This document shows positions 36,413 through 44,881 of a stretch of 64,000 nucleotides of DNA, piece by piece. Numbering within the stretch: position 1 is the first letter of the stretch; the number at the start of each line of letters is the position of its first letter. The DNA is from Pedobacter sp. FW305-3-2-15-E-R2A2 (lineage in GTDB: Bacteria; Bacteroidota; Bacteroidia; Sphingobacteriales; Sphingobacteriaceae), in the NCBI RefSeq assembly GCF_038446955.1, contig NZ_CP151803.1:2170001-2234000 (forward strand), written 5' to 3'. The translations under genes were made by a program, and so were the position numbers. The notes beneath the pieces were generated by a model. That model ran no database searches. It worked only from the letters and a program-made list of their open reading frames with translations, and had not been told where the DNA came from.

Positions 36413-37243
36413 ATGAGACTATTGAAACTTGGAATACTTACGATAAGCTGTAGCATCGTGCTGTTTGCCTGCAGTAAAAACAATTCCGAACCCGAGCAGC
36501 CGGTTGTTCCGCTGGATACGATGAAAATGATCGGAACCAATTGGGTGCCTGCAAGGGCTTTAAAGGTGAAAGAAACGAGTTATACCTATGATCAGGTAAT
36601 CCCTTATAAAGGTGCAGATGGAAAGCTCATCTATGATAAAACCAAGTCGGAGAAACGGAACGGAAAAGGATACATCTATTATGATGAAAAATATAAAGTA
36701 GTCTATGTGGTCGACTGGCCAGGTGATCAGGCTACAACGGCCTCTCAGGGAGGACACCGGCCTTTCTATTTCAACTTCGATACCCGTGATACCGTAGCGG
36801 TGGCCGATGCGCTGGCAGGAACCAAACCATGGCATGTAAAACATTATGACATCTATAATGCCTATATGTTTACCGATGCAGTTACCCCTGCCGGACAACC
36901 AGGTTTAGGTAAGGTCCGCGTGGTCCGTACCCCTTTCGATGAGCTGGATGAAGCATTGGCAACGCCAATGATCAGAAACACAGTGGAGATAGAAATGGAT
37001 GAGTTTGTAACTACCGATGGATGGGGAACCTACCGCTTAAGTGACCACATCCTCAGACCCTATAAAGACCGGACGATTATTTTCCAGCTGAAGGATGGAC
37101 GTTATGTGAAATACCAGCTGGTGAACCTGTACAGGAGCAATCCTAAAGTGGTGAACGACAAGTACGAGTTCCAGGCACCCTTTTATAATTTCAGGTACTA
37201 TATCCAGCAAACGCCAAACGATAGAAACTTAAAAACGAGATAA
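36413..37243 (+). CDS. HmuY-like heme-binding lipoprotein 3
   Basis: The start is ATG 36413, 4 nt after the previous stop; the in-frame ATG at 36374 would overlap it. The 276-residue lipoprotein has a signal ending LFAC. The motif order is kept: HYDIYNAYMF in the WD-x2-F-type position, TYRLSDHILRPYKDRTIIF with the conserved His, and APFYNFRYYIQQTPNDRNLK at the end. The N-terminal half diverges from the other copies, so a different ligand or partner is possible. Confidence 0.8.
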   Translation: MRLLKLGILTISCSIVLFACSKNNSEPEQPVVPLDTMKMIGTNWVPARALKVKETSYTYDQVIPYKGADGKLIYDKTKSEKRNGKGYIYYDEKYKVVYVVDWPGDQATTASQGGHRPFYFNFDTRDTVAVADALAGTKPWHVKHYDIYNAYMFTDAVTPAGQPGLGKVRVVRTPFDELDEALATPMIRNTVEIEMDEFVTTDGWGTYRLSDHILRPYKDRTIIFQLKDGRYVKYQLVNLYRSNPKVVNDKYEFQAPFYNFRYYIQQTPNDRNLKTR

Positions 37244-37270
37244 GTAAAATATTTTAAACCTCAGGATCCA

Positions 37271-37480
37271 ATGGTACAACGTAGACAGCTCATTGCGCAA
37301 TGCTCTCCATTTAATGGAAAGGAAGATTCGGCTTTATACCTGTATGCACAAATTGAAGGTTTAGAACAGGCTTTGAATAAGCCGGAATGCCAGGTAGGAG
37401 GGACAGTCAGTTTTCGTGGAATTGACCATACCCTAACCCCCGGGCCTGTGATATCAGAACGGCTTTTGATATCGCTTTAA
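37271..37480 (+). CDS. Uncertain 69-codon ORF between HmuY copies
   Basis: This ATG-started ORF of 69 codons lies in the 273-nt gap between HmuY-like genes 3 and 4. It is transcribed with the operon, but has no signal peptide, no recognisable motif and no good ribosome site. A palindrome CATTGCGCAATG lies inside and a GATATCA/TGATATC hairpin overlaps its end (37450-37473). It may be a small protein, a decayed gene or chance. Confidence 0.22.
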   Translation: MVQRRQLIAQCSPFNGKEDSALYLYAQIEGLEQALNKPECQVGGTVSFRGIDHTLTPGPVISERLLISL

Positions 37481-37516
37481 TCCATAATTTTTTAATCCTA
37501 AAATCATTCTTTTAAA

Positions 37517-38365
37517 ATGAAAAATTACCAATCAGGCGTACAAAGCCAAAACACCGGTCTGCTAACAGTCCGCAATTTAAGTAAAAAAATCACCATGTTC
37601 GGACTAATGGCCGGAATCGCTGCTGCATCTGTGTTAACTTCATGTAAAAAAGAGGGCAATGAGCCCGGATCTCCTTCCCTGAAGCTGAATACAGAACAAG
37701 CATTAGCCCCGGTTGCTGGTGGAGCAGCATTGAATCTTTCTGATGCTACCGGTACTGTAGAACTGGCTACCAATGGGGTGTACACGGTGAAAAACTATTT
37801 TGTAGATCAGGGAATTTATTCCGGAACAGCGAACCACAGACCAAACGGGAATTATTATTTTGACTTCAGTGTCAATGATAATAAAAAAGGTGCTTCCGCC
37901 ACTACTGAGCCAAGTTCTAAAATCTGGGATCTTTCGTTCTCAGGAACTGGTAATGCTGACCTTAGAGTAAATGCTTTTCCTACTCAGGCTTCTCAAATCA
38001 AGTACATCAACCAGTCTTTTGCAACAGTAATCGGTACTTATACTACTGCCGGTTCTGCGGCTACTGCATGGACTGCAGGAACAACTCCTCCATCTGTACC
38101 TTTCGGACATAACAGGACTGTTGCTGCTGCTACGCCAACTGATTACCTGGCTGCTGCTCCTGGTCATGTGATTAAAGGATGGTACAACTACTATTTCGGA
38201 ACGCACACTTTGTTCGGTACTACTGACCTGACCATTCTGGTTAAAGATTTTGCAGGAAGCGTTTATGCAGTGCATATCTTCAGTACTTACGAAAATGCAA
38301 CCCCGGTAGGAACTCCTCCTACAAACTACTCATGGTTAAAACTTGAGTATAAAAAATTACCATAA
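37517..38365 (+). CDS. HmuY-like heme-binding lipoprotein 4
   Basis: This 282-residue protein has a lipobox LTSC (C43) after a basic leader and hydrophobic stretch. The actual start may be the ATG 26 codons downstream, where the hydrophobic segment begins. The HmuY pattern is visible as IWDLSFSGTGNADLRVN, GWYNYYFGTHTLFGTTDLTI with the conserved His, VYAVHIFSTYENATP and a final YSWLKLEYKKLP. It is Ala/Thr rich and followed by a strong hairpin, suggesting high output. Confidence 0.78.
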   Translation: MKNYQSGVQSQNTGLLTVRNLSKKITMFGLMAGIAAASVLTSCKKEGNEPGSPSLKLNTEQALAPVAGGAALNLSDATGTVELATNGVYTVKNYFVDQGIYSGTANHRPNGNYYFDFSVNDNKKGASATTEPSSKIWDLSFSGTGNADLRVNAFPTQASQIKYINQSFATVIGTYTTAGSAATAWTAGTTPPSVPFGHNRTVAAATPTDYLAAAPGHVIKGWYNYYFGTHTLFGTTDLTILVKDFAGSVYAVHIFSTYENATPVGTPPTNYSWLKLEYKKLP

Positions 38366-38378
38366 CAATTAGAATACC

Positions 38379-38413
38379 AGCCATGTATGAGCGGCCCTCA
38401 TACATGGCTTTTA
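38379..38413 (+). terminator. Strong hairpin after HmuY copy 4 (terminator or attenuator)
   Basis: AGCCATGTATGAG (38379-38391) pairs perfectly with CTCATACATGGCT (38397-38409) over a 5-nt loop, followed by TTTAAT. It lies inside the HmuY operon and could stop most transcripts while letting some continue into copy 5 and the protease. Confidence 0.7.
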
Positions 38414-38440
38414 ATAAACATAAACCATAAAAATACAGGG

Positions 38441-39160
38441 ATGAGAATGAATAAAATAAAGAGTGTACTGGTTTTACTGACCCTTTCTGCGGGTTGTTTA
38501 ATGGCTTGTAAAAAGGATAAAGCAGCAGAACCGATTCAGGAACCGGATTTCGTGCAGGTATCTCCTCAGATTAAAAAGTATAAAAACGGAATGGTTGAGG
38601 TGACCCGGCTCCCAATGCCCGATCTCAAGGATCCTAGCAGCAGAGGATTCTTCAACTTTGATAAAATGTCTTTTGTTGATGCCGGAAAAGTGAAAACAAA
38701 GGAATGGGATATTGTATTTGAAAGTTTGTACGCGGCGACTGTTTTTCCCAACAATGGAACGACAGAAGAAGAGTTTCCATGGTTTGGGAACGATGCTAAA
38801 GTTCAGTTCAGCGGGATTGTAAAGCCATTTGACGAAGTAACTGCCTTGCCTGATAATTTTGTTTTTCCTGGCGGAAAGAGCAATTTAAGTACTGCTGAAT
38901 TTGATAACGACGAAAGCCGGAAAAACCCCATTTATTGGGGCTTTATGGCATTTGATGTAGATGGTGGTTTCTCCCATTTTCAGGCCTGGAAGGGAAAAGT
39001 TTTTATCTGGAAACTGGACGACGGACGTTTTGTAAAGTTTGAGATGAGCAATGTCTATAATAATGCACCTGACGCAAACAACAGTAAGTCGGTACCAGGT
39101 TATCTGAGCTTCCGTTATTTTGTCGGAAAGCCGGGTAGCAGGGATTTGAAAACGAATTAA
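38441..39160 (+). CDS. HmuY-like heme-binding lipoprotein 5
   Basis: The start is ATG 38441; an in-frame ATG at 38387 falls inside the hairpin. A second ATG two codons on is also possible. The 239-residue lipoprotein has a signal ending LMAC. Its HmuY pattern is EWDIVFESLYAATVFPN, DGGFSHFQAWKGKVFIWKLD with His preceding the strand, FVKFEMSNVYNN and SFRYFVGKPGSRDLKTN. It ends like copy 1 (R-N/D-LKTN). Confidence 0.82.
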   Translation: MRMNKIKSVLVLLTLSAGCLMACKKDKAAEPIQEPDFVQVSPQIKKYKNGMVEVTRLPMPDLKDPSSRGFFNFDKMSFVDAGKVKTKEWDIVFESLYAATVFPNNGTTEEEFPWFGNDAKVQFSGIVKPFDEVTALPDNFVFPGGKSNLSTAEFDNDESRKNPIYWGFMAFDVDGGFSHFQAWKGKVFIWKLDDGRFVKFEMSNVYNNAPDANNSKSVPGYLSFRYFVGKPGSRDLKTN

Positions 39161-39195
39161 CCTACGGAGATTTAAGACATAAAGTATATTCAAAT

Positions 39196-40746
39196 TTGAA
39201 TTCTACAGAAAAAATAAGCAATCATCCCTGTTTATTGCTGCTGCTGGCTTTGCTGGTCAGCAGCTTTGTTGCGTGTAAGAAAAACGAGCCGGTCAGGGAC
39301 GAAGCTCCTGTTTCTCCAACAACGGGTACCAGAAGTCAGTTTACTGCTGATTCCATCTTTTTATATGCCCGTCAGACCTATCTATGGAATGATGTTTTGC
39401 CCGATTATCAGATTTTTAATCCAAGGAGCTATATGGCTTCAGGTTCAGATCTGTTAAATTTTAAGCAAATTGTTTTTTCAATCAGCCAGTCTAAAATAAA
39501 CCCGGCTACGGGAAAGGCTTATGAGAAAGCAAGTTTTGAGGGGCATCCTAAATATTCTTATATACAATCGCTAAATGGTGCTTCAGGCATACTGGCCGCG
39601 GTTAATTCGGAAGGAGAAGGAACTGATTTTGGCATAGAAGTCAGCAGTGTTGGCAATGACTTATACCTCAGAATCGTTTATCCTGGTTCGGCAGCTGCTG
39701 CTTCCGGATTGCAAAGAGGGGATCAGCTGCTCAAAGTGAACGGCCAGCCAGCTACCGCAGGACTAATTTTGTCTGCGCTGGAAGGTCAGACCCTGAGCTT
39801 AACATTGCAGAAGAAAGACGGAAGTCTGCGGGATGTGACATTGAATAAATCCGCTTACCAAAGCAATCCGGTATTGAAAACTGCTGAATACCTTTTGAAT
39901 GGCACAAAACTCGGCTACCTTGCCATCAGCCAGTTTAACCATCTGAACAGTTCAAAAACCGCACTGGACCAGGCTTTTGCGCAGTTTGCAGGTTCCGGGA
40001 TCACTGATCTGGTGATTGACCTGCGTTACAATTTGGGTGGATACGTGGGAACGGCTAAATACCTGGCGAACTTAATTGCTTCCCGCAATTTAAACGGGAA
40101 GGTGATGTTTACCGAGCATTTCAATACACAAATGCAGGAGGGAAAAGCCAGTATTTTGAAGCATCAGCTTTATGCTGACGAGAACAATCAGCCGGTCTAC
40201 CTGAACGGAAGGAGGGCTACTTATGCCGATGTAGATTTTTCGGTGAAAGGCAATACCTATAATTTCGAAAAAGCAGGTGGTTTGGAGACGGTTAAAAACC
40301 TGTATTTTATTGTCGGCAGTCAGACTGCTTCGGCAAGTGAAATGCTGATCAATAGTTTGAAACCCTATTTTAAGGTGACTTTGATCGGACAACAGACTTA
40401 TGGTAAACCGGTAGGGTTCTTTGGAATAAAAATAGACCGGTACGAGCTGTACTTATCCAGTTTTCTCATTCGGAATTCAGCAGGCTTTAGCGATTATTTT
40501 GATGGTATACCGGTCGATATTTCGGCCAATGACGATGTGACCCATGATTTTGGGGAGGAGAATGAAGCTTGTATGAATGCGGTTTTGAAGACCATACCTG
40601 GGAATGGCCAAAAGAGTCAGGCCAAAAAGATGTCGGTTAAGGAGCCGGATGCTGCGGCTTCCTTTTCTAGTCCTGTAAAGCACATTTCGACAGGAAAAGG
40701 GATTCCCGGAATGATAGAACAAGGATTGAAATTAAGAATAAATTGA
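39196..40746 (+). CDS. S41-family C-terminal processing protease (lipoprotein)
   Basis: This 516-residue protein has a lipoprotein signal ending SFVAC (C27). A short N-terminal region is followed by a PDZ domain (about 145-210) and the S41 catalytic domain. The Ser-Lys dyad is visible as S379 in QTASASEML and K404 in TYGKPVG. The start is a TTG at 39196, since there is no in-frame ATG before the signal peptide. It lies 35 nt after HmuY copy 5, so it is probably in the heme operon. It may trim heme-binding or hemoprotein substrates; that is inference. Confidence 0.85.
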   Translation: MNSTEKISNHPCLLLLLALLVSSFVACKKNEPVRDEAPVSPTTGTRSQFTADSIFLYARQTYLWNDVLPDYQIFNPRSYMASGSDLLNFKQIVFSISQSKINPATGKAYEKASFEGHPKYSYIQSLNGASGILAAVNSEGEGTDFGIEVSSVGNDLYLRIVYPGSAAAASGLQRGDQLLKVNGQPATAGLILSALEGQTLSLTLQKKDGSLRDVTLNKSAYQSNPVLKTAEYLLNGTKLGYLAISQFNHLNSSKTALDQAFAQFAGSGITDLVIDLRYNLGGYVGTAKYLANLIASRNLNGKVMFTEHFNTQMQEGKASILKHQLYADENNQPVYLNGRRATYADVDFSVKGNTYNFEKAGGLETVKNLYFIVGSQTASASEMLINSLKPYFKVTLIGQQTYGKPVGFFGIKIDRYELYLSSFLIRNSAGFSDYFDGIPVDISANDDVTHDFGEENEACMNAVLKTIPGNGQKSQAKKMSVKEPDAAASFSSPVKHISTGKGIPGMIEQGLKLRIN

Positions 40747-40765
40747 AAACTAAAATGGAGGAGTC

Positions 40766-41086
40766 ATGTGTAAAACAAGAGTATTGAGTACTAAAGGGGA
40801 TACCGTAGTGAGCAGTTGTATGGGTTGTAAGATGTATTATCTGTGGCATAATAATTTACTGCTGAACTTTACTTCGGAAGCTTTTGAGTCCTTTAGAGAG
40901 GTGGTAAACAGTCTTCCTTTCCATAAGAACAGTCTTCCTTTTCCCGACGATGAAGAAAGGATCATCTTACATACCCCGAATGATGACATCTGCTTTGCCT
41001 TTTGTTATGATGAATTTGAAACGTTTAAGCAGGCAATCGATGAAGCCATATACATGAATGAAGTGTATGTGCTGATGAGTAAGTAA
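40766..41086 (+). CDS. Small Cys-containing cytoplasmic protein (DUF6686-like)
   Basis: This 106-residue protein has no signal peptide. C2, C18 and C21 near the N-terminus, with C76 and C80, could bind metal. The segment SSCMGCKMYYLWHNNLLLNF and the acidic EFETFKQAIDEAIY recall a family I know as DUF6686, which I could not check. It lies between the S41 protease and the AraC gene, 19 nt and 8 nt from each, so it belongs to this operon. Function is unknown. Confidence 0.65.
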   Translation: MCKTRVLSTKGDTVVSSCMGCKMYYLWHNNLLLNFTSEAFESFREVVNSLPFHKNSLPFPDDEERIILHTPNDDICFAFCYDEFETFKQAIDEAIYMNEVYVLMSK

Positions 41087-41094
41087 AAGAAAAC

Positions 41095-42093
41095 ATGAAG
41101 ATTAAATCGAAAATAGAGGGTTCAGAAGATTGGTTGTTTATAGAAGAAATTCCGGAAATGTATGCGCCCAATACGCCGCTTTCAGAAAAGAACATTAACA
41201 TCCGGATTCCTGCCGTACAGAAGCTGGTCAATTACCAGCTGAGCGCGGGAGGACTTTTTTTGGTGCATTCTACCATGCAGTTTAATGAGCCGGTAAAAGT
41301 GCTTTCCGAAGTGGAAGGGGAGACCATCACCTCTCAGTTTATCTTTTATGGTTCGAATGCTGCGGGGGATAAAACGATTGCAAAAAGCAGCAGGCGGACG
41401 GGAAGCAGGCATAACATCCGTTATATTCCTTCCCTGAAAGGGAAATATCCCATGCTGCCGGACATTGAATATAAATACTTTTTACTCGTGCTTTCCAGGT
41501 CGTATTATTTTCATTTGATTGATCAGCACTCCATGCTGCATACCGATTTCGTGCGGGAGATCCTAAAGGGAAAATACACTTCATTTGCGGCCAAAGATCT
41601 TTCTGTAACCGGCGAAATGAGGCGGGTGATCAATGATATTTGTGAATGTAAAAGGACAGGAGAATTGAAGCGTTTACATACCGAATCAAAAATTCTGGAA
41701 TTGCTGATGTTGCAGCTCGAACAGATGCAATCGGGCGTAGAGGTAGAAAAATACCTGATTAAACAAGATGACCTGAAAAAGATTGAGCATGCCAGAGCCG
41801 TTCTGGAAGAAAGTTACCGCTATCCGCCCACCATTATTGAGCTGTCGAAATTAGTGGCTTTAAATGAATTTAAGCTCAAGCGTGGATTTAAAGAATACTA
41901 CGGAACAACGATTTATGGTTATGTAACGAGATTGAGAATGGAGCAAGCTAAAAGCCTGATTCTGGAAGAGAAAATGAGCATAGGGCAGGTGGCAAATGCC
42001 GTAGGTTTTAACCATCAGAGTCATTTAACGGACGCATTTAAGCGCTATTTCGGCATTTTACCAAGTGAGGTAAACCAGGGACAGGAGTCCTGA
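41095..42093 (+). CDS. AraC family transcriptional regulator (PchR-like)
   Basis: This 332-residue protein has an N-terminal domain with beta-rich start (IRIPAVQKLVNYQLSAGGLF). The C-terminal double helix-turn-helix (about 235-330) contains FKLKRGFKEYYGTTIYGYVTRLRMEQAKSL and SIGQVANAVGFNHQSHLTDAFKRYFG, the AraC signature. The layout is that of PchR-like regulators of iron acquisition. At the end of the heme/HmuY run it is a candidate regulator of the locus. The ORF follows the Cys-protein gene by 8 nt. Confidence 0.9.
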   Translation: MKIKSKIEGSEDWLFIEEIPEMYAPNTPLSEKNINIRIPAVQKLVNYQLSAGGLFLVHSTMQFNEPVKVLSEVEGETITSQFIFYGSNAAGDKTIAKSSRRTGSRHNIRYIPSLKGKYPMLPDIEYKYFLLVLSRSYYFHLIDQHSMLHTDFVREILKGKYTSFAAKDLSVTGEMRRVINDICECKRTGELKRLHTESKILELLMLQLEQMQSGVEVEKYLIKQDDLKKIEHARAVLEESYRYPPTIIELSKLVALNEFKLKRGFKEYYGTTIYGYVTRLRMEQAKSLILEEKMSIGQVANAVGFNHQSHLTDAFKRYFGILPSEVNQGQES

Positions 42094-42150
42094 GGGGATT
42101 ATGGCAATGGTAATAATACGTTGAACATGCTTATGTAACGCACAATTGGT

Positions 42151-42158
42151 TATATTTG
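42151..42158 (+). promoter_or_regulatory. Bacteroidetes -7 promoter element for gatB
   Basis: TATATTTG matches TAnnTTTG, 43 nt before the gatB ATG. It opens the operon that starts with gatB. Confidence 0.5.
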
Positions 42159-42201
42159 TCTATCTAATCCATCGAAATTTAAGTTAAATCATTGCCGATA
42201 A

Positions 42202-43665
42202 ATGAGTACGAATACCCTAGTTTCTTCATCAGAATTTGAATTGGTATCTGGTCTGGAAATCCACGTACAGCTAAATACACAAACAAAGATCTTCTCTTCA
42301 GATAGTGCTTCTTTTGGTGCTAAACCTAATGAACACATTTCTACAGTTTCCCTTGCCTTGCCCGGTGCACTGCCGAAGCTCAACAGGGAGGTGGTTGCCA
42401 AAGCAGTCCGCATGGGACTTGCCTTAAACTGTACGATTAACCAGTTGAATTACTTCGACCGGAAGAATTATTTCTATGCAGATTTGCCTAAGGGGTACCA
42501 GATTACTCAGGACAACAAGCCCATTTGTCAGAATGGATTCCTGATGGTGACCCTGGCCAATGGAGAAGAAAAGAGAATCGGGATCAACCGGATTCACCTG
42601 GAAGAAGACGCAGGAAAAAGCTTACATGATCAGGACGATCAGTATTCTTTTGTCGACCTGAACAGGGCAGGAGTGCCACTTATTGAGATTGTGACGGAGC
42701 CTGATATCCGCTCTGCGGAAGAAGCTTCGGCTTTATTAACGGAAATGAGGAAGCTTGTGCGTCACCTGAATGTGAGTGATGGCAATATGGAAGAAGGCAG
42801 TTTGCGTTGCGATGCGAACATCTCGATCCGTAAAAAAGGAACCACGGAATTTGGAACGCGTTGTGAAGTGAAAAACCTGAACTCTATCCGTAATGTGCGC
42901 AGGGCGATGGAATTTGAATTTAGCCGTCAGGAGCAAGTGATTACTGAGGGCGGACGCATCATTCAAAGCACGCTTAATTTTGATGCTGAGCAGGGAACAA
43001 CCTCGCCAATGCGGACTAAGGAAGAGGCCAACGATTACCGTTATTTCCCTGATCCGGATCTTCCACCCATCCATATTTCTGATGAATGGCTGGCACAGAT
43101 CAAGGCAGAAATGCCTGCATTACCAGCGGAAATTTCTAAACGTCTGGTGGCAGAATTTGGAGTGAATGCTTCTGAAGCGGCCATGCTTTCCGAAGATCAT
43201 GAGTTACTAACCTATTTTAACGGGGCCTTAGCCCATGTAAATCATCAGAAAAGCCTGGTAAACTGGCTAACAGGAGCGATCAGGGCTTTATTGAATGAAC
43301 AGGGAATCAGCATTGCCGATTTTAAACTGGCACCGGTACAACTGGCTGGATTGATCAACCTTGTAGATGATAAAAAAATTACCCAGCAGATCGCCTTGCA
43401 ACAACTGCTTCCGGAATTGATCAAACAACCGGATTCGGTAGCGGCTGAACTGGCAGCATCGTTAAACCTGCTGATTGCGGAAAATGGGGATGAGCTGTCT
43501 GGTTTTGTAGCCGAAGTACTGTCGAAATATCAGCCCCAGGTAGAAGCGTATAAAAAAGGTAAAAAGGGAGTATTGGGTCTTTTTGTTGGTGAAGTGATGA
43601 AACTTGCCAAAGGAAAAGCCGATGCTCAGAAAATAAATGAATTGTTACAGGATAAATTAAAGTAA
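42202..43665 (+). CDS. gatB: Aspartyl/glutamyl-tRNA(Asn/Gln) amidotransferase subunit B
   Basis: This 487-residue GatB has the N-terminal PET112 motif GLEIHVQLNTQTKIFS and the kinase-like core with HLEEDAGKSLHD and LNRAGVPLIEIVTEPD. The helical YqeY-like tail contains the KGKKGVLGLFVGEVMK segment. It phosphorylates and amidates Glu-tRNA(Gln) and/or Asp-tRNA(Asn) together with GatA and GatC, which are not in the window. It lies 4 nt before a TlpA-like gene. Confidence 0.97.
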   Translation: MSTNTLVSSSEFELVSGLEIHVQLNTQTKIFSSDSASFGAKPNEHISTVSLALPGALPKLNREVVAKAVRMGLALNCTINQLNYFDRKNYFYADLPKGYQITQDNKPICQNGFLMVTLANGEEKRIGINRIHLEEDAGKSLHDQDDQYSFVDLNRAGVPLIEIVTEPDIRSAEEASALLTEMRKLVRHLNVSDGNMEEGSLRCDANISIRKKGTTEFGTRCEVKNLNSIRNVRRAMEFEFSRQEQVITEGGRIIQSTLNFDAEQGTTSPMRTKEEANDYRYFPDPDLPPIHISDEWLAQIKAEMPALPAEISKRLVAEFGVNASEAAMLSEDHELLTYFNGALAHVNHQKSLVNWLTGAIRALLNEQGISIADFKLAPVQLAGLINLVDDKKITQQIALQQLLPELIKQPDSVAAELAASLNLLIAENGDELSGFVAEVLSKYQPQVEAYKKGKKGVLGLFVGEVMKLAKGKADAQKINELLQDKLK

Positions 43666-43669
43666 AGAG

Positions 43670-44776
43670 ATGAAAAGAATCAGTTATCTATTATTGGTAT
43701 GTCTTGCCTTTGCCGCATGTAAAGACAAAAGTAAATTTATGATCAGCGGGGAGTTTAAAAATGCAACCCCAAAAAGTAAAGTTTACTTATTTGGTTTACA
43801 AAAAGACAATGTACTGCCTTTAGATTCTACCGTATTTTCGGAAAAAGGGGAGTTTAAATTCTCTCACAGCACTCCTGGTGTAGATTTTTTCAGGATCTCT
43901 GCCGGAAACAGTGAATACATGATCATTGCTAAAAACGGAGATGACATTAAGATCTCTGCTGATTTATCCGATAAAAATTTAGCCTATAAATTATCTGGTG
44001 CTGCTGAAGCAGATAAACTGGAAGAACTGAATGTGACCAAACATCAGTATATGACGAGGATTGCGGCGATTCAAACCCAGTTTGACGAGACGGTAGCATC
44101 ACAACCTCAGAACAGAGATATGATCATGGAGCAGATGAGGCCAAAATATACAGAAGAGATCGATGGATTGAATAAAGCAGTTTTAAAGTTTGCTCAGGAT
44201 AATTCCAGCTCTTTAGCAGGTTTTTATGCCATTAACTTATTGAATCCATCGGAATATGAGAAAGAGATGGTGGCTTATTCTGACAAGATTAAAAGCAGTT
44301 TCAACGACAATGCGGCGGTAACTGAGTTTTTGGTGAAGATGGCGAAGCTGAAAGCTTTACAGATCGGACAGCAGGCACCTGACTTTACCATTAATGGTTT
44401 AGACGGAAAACCAATGAAATTAACCGATTTCAAAGGTAAATATGTATTGCTGGATTTCTGGGCTTCCTGGTGTATGCCTTGTCGCCAGGAGAATCCAAAC
44501 CTGGTAAAAGCATACAATACTTATAAAGGAAAGAATTTTACAGTGCTTGGAATTTCTTTAGATAAAGACCTCGGTGCCTGGAAAAACGCCATTGCTGCGG
44601 ATCAACTGGCCTGGTCACATGCCGGAGAATTGAAAGATTTTGAAGGTCCAACAGTAAGGTTGTATCAGATTGAAGCGATTCCAAGTTCCTTTTTATTAGA
44701 CCCTAACGGTAAAATTCTGGCTAAAAACCTACGTGGTGAAGAGTTGGAGGCATTCTTAAATAAAACTTTACGATAA
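43670..44776 (+). CDS. TlpA-like thiol-disulfide lipoprotein with DUF4369 domain
   Basis: This 368-residue lipoprotein has a signal ending FAAC (C17). A DUF4369 domain (about 22-115) precedes a helical linker and an AhpC/TlpA thioredoxin domain (about 230-368). The redox site is C268-M-P-C271 in WASWCMPCRQENP, with a cis-Pro segment EAIPSSFLLDP. It reduces or recycles periplasmic disulfides, and DsbD would be its electron donor. It lies 4 nt after gatB, which is common in Bacteroidetes but unexplained. Confidence 0.9.
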   Translation: MKRISYLLLVCLAFAACKDKSKFMISGEFKNATPKSKVYLFGLQKDNVLPLDSTVFSEKGEFKFSHSTPGVDFFRISAGNSEYMIIAKNGDDIKISADLSDKNLAYKLSGAAEADKLEELNVTKHQYMTRIAAIQTQFDETVASQPQNRDMIMEQMRPKYTEEIDGLNKAVLKFAQDNSSSLAGFYAINLLNPSEYEKEMVAYSDKIKSSFNDNAAVTEFLVKMAKLKALQIGQQAPDFTINGLDGKPMKLTDFKGKYVLLDFWASWCMPCRQENPNLVKAYNTYKGKNFTVLGISLDKDLGAWKNAIAADQLAWSHAGELKDFEGPTVRLYQIEAIPSSFLLDPNGKILAKNLRGEELEAFLNKTLR

Positions 44777-44881
44777 CCCTAAATTCATGTTAATATATAG
44801 AAGGTACTTAACAATTTGTTAACTTTACGCTAACGGTATATTATAATTGATTACCTAATTTCGTAACAAATAATTAAAGCT

